This document shows positions 11,307-20,931 of a DNA stretch of 28,386 bases, piece by piece (positions within the stretch are counted from its first letter, which is position 1; every line of letters starts with the position of its first letter). The stretch is taken from assembly GCA_027576995.1 (NCBI GenBank), contig JANBQC010000365.1, positions 1-28,386 on the forward strand, read 5' to 3'. The stretch comes from Dimargaris cristalligena. Its lineage: Eukaryota; Kickxellomycota; Dimargaritomycetes; Dimargaritales; Dimargaritaceae. The notes below the pieces were generated by a model that was given only the letters and a program-made list of their open reading frames with translations, was not told where the DNA came from and did not search any database. The position numbers were made by a program, and so were the translations under genes.

Positions 11307-14300
11307 TTACAACATTCTAATTGTCCATTGAATTCGGGAAGGGGTGAGGGGGAGGACATTGTGTGACTCGTCGCCCGCTCTTTTCTTTATATAACCCTCT
11401 CTCACTCTCTCTCGAAGGTTCTTCTCCTCCTAGTTGAGAACCATTAGCCCTTTTACTATCCGTCAGGGGATTGAGTGGACCGGGAAAGGGGGGGGAGCTT
11501 CCCCCAGCCGTTGACTAACATATCTCTCTCTCTCTATAACCTTATTTCAGAGGTGTTGAAGACCCATGGTAATGTCTGTCTTGTCCTCTCCTCTCCTCTA
11601 CTACCGTCCTTGTCAATGCGCGCGTTTGTTACATCTCGGGTGTCAATTTGCCAGGTTTATCCGATATATGTATATATCTCCGTTCTCTCGTCACCCTCGG
11701 CTCTACGCCGACTTGATACCGTATTTTGATATATATACGTGTGGAGTTTAGTCTAGGTAGATACACTACTACCCTCTGTTCAAATAAATATTCCCTTTTC
11801 ATAAACTGTGGCCAACATTTTTGAGATTTTGGAATGTTCATTGCGGTAATTCCCCCCTGCATATCTCCCCGCTTAGGCGGGTTTAGACAAGCATCATCCC
11901 CTCTATTCGATTGATAGGGGGAGGGGGTCGGAATCAGATTATCTTGCACATTCCCGGAGCGAAGCCATTGTTGCTGAGCGTGGTCTTTGAGTTTAATCAT
12001 ATAACCCAGGAAGGAGGTATACATTATATTTCCGCTAGACACACTACACCGCCCCGCCTAAGCGGGAAGAAGGGTTTGGATGGGACCAATTGACATATTA
12101 TTTACAGCAATTCTACAAGGCCATTTCAGTCGATTGGATCATTTCGCCCATATATATAATATGGATACTGATAGGCGAGAGTTACTTATATACTACTGCT
12201 ACTACTACTACTGACTGGCCTTGGATTGAGAAGTTATTTCTCCCGGCGAGTCAAGAAGGTGGGACGGTGTGGCTGTTTGTTGGCTTTGCTTGAGAAATAT
12301 CTGTTTGACCACCAATCGTTTGGTACGTGGATGGCCGCCAGCAGCGATAGGCTCTGCCAGGGGTGTCACCACTTACTTACATACCTACTTGGTTGAGGGC
12401 GTTTGGATTATGTGGCTGGTGGTCACTTGAACGACAGTTTCTTTCGCTCGCTCTTGCTTACTAAAAAAACCATGTTACGTACCGTACGATTGTGGCAGGG
12501 ATTCACTTAGTAGGATAAAATGAGTCTTGATTGATTGGAGAGTGTAGGAGGACCACTTCGAGCAGAGATGTATGATGGGGTCGGGGTAATACTGCCCACA
12601 CCAACTCGTATTCTCTATTTCTCCAGCCTTGTCCCGCCGCGTGAATTATATGGGGTCCCTGAACATGTGCTAGCTATATAATACTATGTCTCCCGCTGGC
12701 CTTCTTTATTTTCCCGCTCGCCGGTTCGTCGAATTCGGGCTATAATGCAAATCCGGGCCATCTATATAAGTATATTTGTGGGTGGATACATATGACCATG
12801 GGACACTCTTGTGACGGAAGAATATCCTTCTTCTCCTAATTGCCTTATCCAGTGACCTTGATTGGAAATGTGGTCTACATCTTCCTATTGATGTAGTGGA
12901 ATGTAATTGGGGTGTGGTTGCGGTTTGTTGAGTGACGCCGACCTGGGTTGGAACCCTAATCCTAATATTTAGAGCCCAGGGCAAAAGGACCCCCCCCCAT
13001 TTTCCTTAAGGCACCCGCCCCATTTGGGCCATATCGTACATACATGCCATCTACTCTACCTATTTACCGGGTGGTTGTCTGTTAGTCAGCGGCGGGCCCT
13101 TAAGCCAAGTGTGCGAGGAGGGGGGGGTGATACACAAAGTAAATATCGATAAAGCCGTTTGTTTACCAACCCATCTCTTTAAAGCCCCTCTTGCAAGCCC
13201 CCCGCGTCAAACCCACTATTATTCTTTGATCAAGGCCCCAGCAGTTGGGCCAGCTAAACCACCACCACCACTACTACTACTCATACTACTATTATTGTCA
13301 GTCCTAAATCTGCTCGAGAAACAACGGACGTGGCATTAACTAGGCAGGTAGTTGTGTCGTCGTTTCAGCCCACAGTGCCTACAGTACGGACTGTCGTCAG
13401 TCCAGCTGTATCCACTCGACTAAGGGAAGAGGCGAGGAATGGCGGCTGTTTCCGCGGCTCGGGCTCGAGGGGCTTCTTCCAGAATGCCCAGACGCTCCAA
13501 GTCCAAATGCTTCTCACTTTGACCACCTCGTTCGTTTGCTTTGCTTTACTTTGCTTCTATTGCCTATACTACCTACTACCCTTACCTAGTTTGGAGAGGA
13601 CTATAGCACCCCTGGTCCTCTCCCTCCTCTTTCTCCTCTTTCTTCCCTTCTGGCTTTCTTCATTCATATTCTTCTTCTTCTTATTATTACATTACCCTCA
13701 CCTTTGGCCCGAGCTTCTCGCACTCTCTCCTCCCATCACCCGCCTCTTCCTGGGCGCTTCGTTTAACTAATACCTAACTAAGCCCCGCCCACATAACCAG
13801 GTCTCGTTGTTGGCCGGATCGCCCTCAGTCGAGATAGCGTCTACTTGCCCCAGTCCGTGTTTTTCGGTGTACACTGCTCGGCGTATCCCTTTTTCACATA
13901 TCATACCATACATACCATACCAGTCCTGTACTCGGCGTTCCTTCTCCTCCCCCCTTTTACCGCTGATTAACCACTATACCACCTAAATTCCCCAGTCACT
14001 CTTGAGTATTACTTCTATACTTATTATTATTATTAATATTATTAAGCCCCCACCACCTCAACTCCCACTACCCCACGTCTCCCGAAACGGAGCGGTCGTC
14101 GTTTTGGCTGAGAATAACGAAAACCACAAGCGACCTTTCGCTGCCCCCGATCAGGACCTCGCCTCCTCGCAGTCCGTGTCCCCCTCCTCCACCCAGGCCG
14201 TCGCCCCAGACACCCCTAGTCGTAAGAAGCCCCGTCTGGTCCCTAGCCGGGCCGCCTCTCATCTACAACCCGCCACCACCACCTCCTCCTCCAACCCGTC

Positions 14301-14331
14301 CTCTTCTACTTCTACCTCAACTGCCACCACC
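11307..14331. other. 3-kb spacer and leader region before GID7; microsatellites
   Basis: No gene here is supportable. A minus-strand frame at 12042-11629 is open for 137 codons but has no recognisable domain and overlaps a pair of inverted hairpin sequences. Trinucleotide tracts lie at about 12192-12210 (CTA type) and 13258-13290 (CCA then CTA). A C-run lies near 12992. From about 13200 the plus strand becomes pyrimidine-rich, as expected for the leader of the downstream gene. The part from about 14050 to 14331 is open in the GID7 frame and reads like a basic Ser/Pro-rich protein N-terminus. Confidence 0.45.
11868..12066. repeat. 14-bp inverted repeat flanking about 170 bp
   Basis: CCCGCTTAGGCGGG at 11868-11881 is repeated exactly in reverse complement at 12053-12066. 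Each copy is itself a small hairpin (stem CCCGC/GCGGG, loop of four). The spanned 199 bp has no recognisable coding capacity. I see no clear target-site duplication outside the copies, so calling it a miniature transposable element would go beyond the evidence. Confidence 0.6.
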
Positions 14332-17300
14332 ATGCTTCCGCCGCCCCTCGCCGCTGACGCAATCGTCCCGCCCCGTGCCGACAGTCCGCTACAGAGCGCC
14401 TCCGAGCTGGAACCCGCCGGTAAACCTTGTAACGGCAACGGAGTAGTGGTCGCCACCAACGGTGGTCGGCCGCTGGTCCCGTTCACTCCCCCACCAGACT
14501 ACCACTCCAAGTTTGATCGAGAGGAAATCACCCGCTTGATGGTTCAGCAGATGCTCCTGATGGGCTATCCCCAGGCCGCCCGGACCCTGGAGCAAGAGTC
14601 ACAGTGTCGCCTCGAACACCCCGTCGTTTCCGAGTTCCGGTGCCTGGTCCTTCAGGGACAGTGGGCCGAAGTCGAGAAGCGGCTGCCCCAGCTTGAATTA
14701 GCCAAGGAAAAACATATTCAGGTAAGTGTGAGATCTGGCGCATCCTATATCCATGACACATCCCCTCCCCAGACCCAGTATTAATACCAATACCAATTAA
14801 TATTGGTATGTTGGAGCTGGGGTAGGCTTCTTCTTTGGACACCTGGGACATGTGGGAGGGTCTACAGGAGGGCGGGTGTATCTAGTGGCTCACTATGCGC
14901 ATGCGATCCTCCTGATCCATCAGCCGGTCATGGCGGTACGCTTGTCCCGTCGTGCATTTCCCTACTAAACCGCCACCCGAGTGATCGGTTAATCCATCGA
15001 TGATGTCCATAAGCTAACCCAGTAACCCCTCTCGATTGGACTATCCGCCCCTGTATATTATATATATAATTCATCGAATCCTACAGAACGCTTTGCTTCT
15101 GATCCGCGAACAGAAGTTCTTGGAGAGCATCGAAGCACGGGCCACCAAGAGGGCCATTCAGATTCTGCAGAACGAATTATCCAGCTTACCCAACTCTTCT
15201 TCGAAAATTAGAGAACTTTCTGCGTAAGTCCTGCTTTATTCCCTTTGGTGGTCACACTGATCATGAGTTCGATAAGGTGTTCTAGACCGCTGTTTGGATA
15301 GCCTCGCATTGTGGCCAGTCGCAGGTTTACAGTGGCTCAATCCCAACCATCGTAATCCGACTATTAGTTGGTGCATTAGGCTGGTGCTCTGTTACTAACT
15401 CCCCTATTCGCTTATATACATATCTTCATTCTCCATGTTAGTTACATATTCCTCATGTCGAAGGAGGCTCTCTACAAGCAGTCGAAGTGGGATGGTGCGA
15501 AAGGAAAATCCCGGACGCGGTTACTCGAGAAACTCCAAGGTAAGTGCCGTCCACTGGCAGTTGGTGGGTCGCGTCTAATACTCGTGCTGCTCCAAATGAT
15601 CATCTCTCCCGGGATATTCTGATCAATACGCCCGGTTACGTATCAGTACAATAATTGCTAGTTAATCTAATCAGCATGTTAATCCAGCTGGCTTGGTCTT
15701 TTTTTACTATTAATATTTTTTCTTCCTAGGACTGATACCGCCTCGCATGATGGTGCCTCCAAAACGACTGGAATCCCTTTTCGAACAATCGTTCCAGTTC
15801 CAAAAGCAGAACTGCCCCTTCCACACCGATGATTCCTCCAGCGTCACCCTCTTTAGCGACCACCACTGCGACCTGTAAGTTTTCCCAAATTAATTTAACT
15901 CGTCCCGCTATTCATCAGCAGGCTTCTTTTGTAGGGCATTGCCTTCCTATCGTTGAATCATAAGGCCCAAATCTACGCAATGCCCGGTGTACTTACCTTC
16001 CGCTGAACCATTGCGCTGGCATATTGTCCTCATTTTTGGCACCTCCAGAGTGAAATTCCCCCGGAAAGTTGTACATACCTTCACTACCCATACCGATGAA
16101 GTATGGCTATTGGCCTTCTCTCCCGACGGTGCTTTCCTGGCGTCAGGTTCGAAAGACAATACTCTGTGTATCTGGGATGTCGAGGTAAGTTATCTTTTGT
16201 TTATGCCTTTACGCTAACGGGCGTAGTTGAGGTCCATACCTGAACGGTCTAATATAGCCTCACATTGAGCGAAATGCAACCCCGCGTTATAGCATTCACC
16301 TACTCCCTTGAAATTGACGATTTCTTTATACTCATTGTGCATTACTGCCGTGTATACCAACCCCCAGAATCAAGTACTATTGCACCAATTATCAGGCCAC
16401 CAAAAGCCCATTACCTGCTTGGCCTGGTCACCCGACGGCACGCACTTGCTTAGTGGTAGTCACGATGCCACTGTCCGCCTCTGGCTTATCTCGGTAAGTA
16501 ACAAGATGGCAACCACCTCTCTGGTTTTTCGTATTTTTAATGATGTAAGCGACCCTGGCCCTCCCCACTTTACTAACTAACTCTGCCCCGATTTTTCCTA
16601 TATTCCTTAAATTGAACCGGATCCCCCGCAATTCAACCGTGGTATAGAACGGCTCATGTCAGCAATCCATTACTCGACACACCCAGCCCACCACATCGGT
16701 CATATGGCTTCCCGATGGCCAACAGTTTATCAGCGGTGGCCAAGATGGCAAAATCTACATATGGGTATGTTCTATGATCTATAATACAGCGCACTGTACC
16801 CAGAATATATACCCTTCCTATTCGCATTTACTACGTGTACAAAGGACATTGGCACTAATCGTGTATATTCTGTAAATCAATACCGTCATGATGTTCACCA
16901 ACAGGATATGGTTGCGAATCTTCGTGGGGAGATTGATGGCCCCCGGGTACACGATATGGCCTTGAACCCCGATAAGTCTCTACTTTACGTGGGTTGTGAT
17001 CAGAAGAAGATCTACTGTTATAACATCGAGAGTCGGTTAGAACAAAAGTGAGTTGGAGACGCTAGGTTATTTTATATATCGATATACATTGTTAATGTCT
17101 TGTCCATTTATAGGGCGGCTATGTTTACTGGATACCGCAGCTTTACTAACCTGTACCGGTCGCCCATTTGGTCACCTATGCCAATTTCTCTTCTTCACCA
17201 ATGCCTAATTGGTTTGCCTGTATATTTACTCCGCCAGCTCCTTCAACGTATCCAACTTTGTATCGTCACTTACGTCTCTACCCTCCAACCGGAACTACCT

Positions 17301-18635
17301 GCTCATCAGTTTTGTCAACGGGGTAAGTAACTATTAGGTTGTTAGCAGTCTATGATGAACTGCCAGCCCGGACTTGGATTATTGTCTGGCTAATGTATCA
17401 GGAAACAACTGCCCAGGTAACCTGTACTGATGTCATCCACCATTTATATACTATTTAACTCCTTTTCTCGGTGCACCTTCTAACTCACGTGATATATATA
17501 TATTATTTGCTGGGGTGATATTTATTGAACATGACTATTGTAAAGGGGATGCAACTCTGGGACATCAAGAATCGAGCGGTTGTCCAGACATTCCGAGGGC
17601 ATATCCATGGCAACTATATCCTACGGCCGTGCTTTGCTGGCGTCGATCGACTCCATGTGGCTTGCGGAGGTGAAGGTTAGTATTTTATTTTCCATCGTTA
17701 AGTATAAGTTTGAGTCGCACATCCTTCGTATTTACTAGCCCAGACTTATGTCGGTGTAAACACCCACCATACGTACGTATTTAGTTGGGAAGATGTATTG
17801 ACCCATTGTATTTTTATTTTTAAACGCCGCTATTTACTCCCATTAACAACAATGTCTGTTAGACGGCAAGGTCTACATCTGGAACCGTTTCTCGGGTAAG
17901 ATTCTGGATAGCGTTCGCGCGCACGATCAAACTGTCAATGCTGTGGCGTGGAGCCCTGTCAATAGCCAAATGTTTGCCACCGCCAGCGACGATAAGACCG
18001 TTAAGATGTAAGTTATTATAACCGCATACCTACTATTGAATTATTCTAACGCCAATCTAAGTTATTTGGATAGACTAAGCGTGAGATATTGGTATTGATT
18101 GATTGGCTAGCTCAATTGGCAACATTAGTGCACTAATCGATACCGGTGATGATCTGTCCTAAATTAATCAATGTTTTGTTTCGGAATGGTTGTTTCTTAT
18201 TAACCTAGTTGGGGACCTCGTGGCCTGTCAAACTCCATGCCCACTTCGCCACAACTAAATAATACCACTCCCGAGAGTCAAAATGGCACCTCGCGTCCCT
18301 CTCGGAATCGGTCGTCTCGCCAACCGGAGGATAGCTTCTGGGAAACCCTGCTGTTCCGATCTGGGCGGGAGGACCCCAGCGACCCCTTGTTCCACGTCAC
18401 ATCGGAGCACAGCGACAACGACAGCGGTATGGATGATGACGATGTTGACGATGAAGACGATGAGGACGACCATGATGAGGACGAAGAGCGCGATCTAGAT
18501 TCCGACGATATGGGTGGCTACGAAGAACCCCAGGACATCGATCCAAGTGACGAGGAACGTGCCCTCGAGGCCGAATTAATCGAAACTGGCCGCCGGTTCT
18601 TCCTTCAGCAGGAGCCTAGTAGTGGCGAAGAGTAG
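14332..18635 (+). CDS. GID7: GID/CTLH ubiquitin ligase subunit Gid7 (WDR26-like)
   Basis: Gid7/WDR26 is a scaffold subunit of the GID (CTLH) E3 ubiquitin ligase, which in yeast degrades gluconeogenic enzymes and can form large assemblies through Gid7. Thirteen exons join in phase: 14332-14721, 15087-15223, 15442-15539, 15730-15874, 15935-15951, 16051-16184, 16368-16493, 16663-16764, 16905-17047, 17238-17322, 17546-17675, 17863-18007 and 18209-18635. They give 692 residues. A LisH motif (about 66-90) and a CTLH region (about 95-175) are followed by seven WD-type blades. Blade hallmarks include [60 protein letters not shown] and SDDKTVKIW. The C-terminal tail is unusually acidic (18429-18500, mostly D/E) after a Ser/Arg-rich stretch. 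The weakest joins are the 17-nt exon and the exon starting at 16663. The true start may lie upstream: the frame stays open and protein-like back to about 14050. Confidence 0.88.
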
Positions 18636-20931
18636 CCCGACGACCCTCTATTGATTCCAGCCCTGCTTCTCTTTTGTATCACCACGCATGACCTCTTTTC
18701 TCTCTAGAGCGCTCCCCCATTTGTGACATACATACTTCGTCATTTAGTTATTTTTTTTCCCGGCAGGGCTTATATATATATATATCGATATCTTTATACT
18801 ATCGATACCGACGCTAACTATATAGCCTACTCCATACCCTCCTGCCCTCTGATCCACTACCGACCGAGTCAACTTAGTGTGCCTGTCGGTTAAATGGGTA
18901 ATGATTTCTGTTCCTTTATTTATTTCCAAAATAGAGGGCCCTGATACCGTTTTTGATAATTTACCCAATAAGAATTTTACCCTTTTTACAAGTACGACTA
19001 CTTTTTATAGCCCCGCCTATTATTATGTGTGTCCTTGGATGTAGAGGAAATGCCCTGCTGGCCCGGACACACGTAGCGTTTATCGGTGTCAGTAGATTGT
19101 ACATGGACATGGTGGGTCAATGAGGAGGGGGAAGGAGTAGAGAGGGTGCGATTAAATAGTTATGGTACTTCGCAGACCGGCATAAGGTCATTTGACTCGT
19201 GTGGAAGGTTGGACGACGGGGGTTGTACCAACCAACGCATGACCCCCTCCCTCCCTCAGAGTTTAAAAAAAAGGGAAGAGAGCGAGGGGTTCGTTCGTTA
19301 TCAGTCCGAGTTTTGCCGACTGAATGGTGGTGGATGGAGAGGTGGGCTTCGTTCTTCCAAGTGCTGAGCTAGAAATTATTAGCGGTGTATTTATGGGGAA
19401 GATTAGGCGCACCCACTGGACCTCTGATAATGAAAGACGCAAAGAAATCCTCTCCCAAGCCCGTAATAACACTTGCGCGGTTCAAACGAGGAACGACGGG
19501 CTACTTCATCGGAAAATGGTAGTAATAGGGGTGGTGGGGGGAGGGGGGTTACTTAGAGGGGAAGGGTGGTGTGGTGGTGACCAACGAAACGGAGGCAGAC
19601 AACAACCACACAGTCGCCTCGGTAGCGGTGTCACACCCTTGTGCTGCCATGTAGCCTGTCACATCCCCATCCCAGTTACGACGGGAAAGTAGGCGATAAA
19701 GAGGGGAAGCAGCGGTGTCTGAGAGCTGTGCCTAATGGTATATCGTATAGGGCAGGCAAGAGGGTTTGGTTACTGGGCTCCTATGGAGACGGGAGAAGAA
19801 CCACCAGCAGCTATCATCGTGCAACCTTACGCCCCCATTAGTAGTAGGGACGGGATAAGAAAGCGGAGCGCGACCTGCTGGCGGGGGAGATGACTAGTCG
19901 CTCCCCCCCCTCTCTCTCTATTATAGTGGATGGAACGAACAGGGTCGCAATATCTGTGGCCTACACTTCCCTCTCCCTGAGCGGGTTTACTAATGGCGGC
20001 TGGTGTGGGGTACACGGGGCGTTGGCGCCGACTGGTACAAACGAACGCTACGCGCGCACACGGGCGTGTGGATAGATAGATAAATGGAGGTATACCACAT
20101 TACATTTCCCCCAACATTAGCCCAGTCAGTCTCAGTTGCTGTAGCTGTAGGGAGAGGGAGGGCCAAGAAAGTCCCTTCGTCACCGAACTGCCGAGTACGC
20201 ATATAGTCCGCTGCTGCTGGGGGTCAACCCTAAGTAATCGTCCCTTGTAGGCGCCGTGTATATCTCTCTCCCCACACCCCCTTCTTTTCCCTTTCTTCTC
20301 TCGGTCCCTTTCACTTTACTTTACTTTACCTTACTTTAGTCTGCTTCGTTTCGTTTCGTTTCGGTCATTAGACCTTTCCCTCTCTCTCTCTCTCTCTCCG
20401 ACTACAGTATTTCGGTAGACTTACTTGCCATATCTATCTACTGTGTAGACGCGCCTCTGTGTCCCTCTCCCTTCCTTTTGCTTTACTTACCACTACTACC
20501 ACCCCATTCCCGACTACTATTCTCCACACCCATAGTGTGAGCTTTCCCCGCACTTGCTGTTTACCTTCAGCTACACCTATACTTCTGTTTTAAGTGCCCG
20601 GCCGCTGCTCGTTGCATCTCGGTAAGTTGAGCTCTATACCCCGCCTTGCTATTCTTATACCGCCGCTTTGCCTCAGCTATGGTGTCATTCCCCACTCCTC
20701 TTCCCAGTTCCAGTATAAGAAGTAGCTTCATTCACTACTAACCAGTGATTATCCCTTCTTTGGACTGCGCTGCTCCTATTGTATATACTACTATACCTTG
20801 CCCTTTAACCCCCACTCCCACTACCCCTATCTCCTCTACCTACATTCCCCCTCTTAGCCATCTTCCAACTCGCCCCCCTTTATTCTTCTCTATACCACTT
20901 AGTAGCCCCCATCCCCCCATCGTTTATCCCA
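18636..20931. promoter_or_regulatory. spacer, 3' end of GID7 and promoter/leader of VMA1
   Basis: This stretch holds the 3' untranslated region of GID7, a TA run (about 18771-18784) and then the VMA1 upstream region. No ORF in 19.0-20.2 kb is convincing; the longest (19324-19692, plus) is Gly/Arg-rich without a domain. From about 20270 the plus strand is strongly pyrimidine-rich, with CT dinucleotides near 20382-20398 and short TTTCG or TTTAC repeats near 20312-20362, as expected for a highly expressed fungal gene's promoter and leader. Confidence 0.5.
20622..20713 (+). other. probable intron in the VMA1 5' leader
   Basis: A perfect donor (gGTAAGTtga) at 20622 is followed by a pyrimidine-rich stretch and an acceptor at about 20713 (ttcCAG); other AGs downstream, such as 20744-20745, are possible. 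The site lies about 300 bp upstream of the VMA1 start on the same strand and matches the donor used by all VMA1 coding introns. Which acceptor is used, and that it is transcribed, are inferences. Confidence 0.4.

Noticed and set aside
11629..12042. 137-codon minus-strand ORF
   Set aside because: It has no domain or signal, no coding-like composition, and overlaps TA-rich and hairpin sequences; likely chance.
13330..13770. 146-codon plus-strand ORF before GID7
   Set aside because: It starts with GTG, and its second half is Leu/Phe/Pro from a CT-rich tract, as expected for an untranslated leader.
19324..19692. 122-codon plus-strand ORF between GID7 and VMA1
   Set aside because: It is Gly/Arg-rich from G-rich runs, with no domain, no splice context and a poor start; I treat it as chance.
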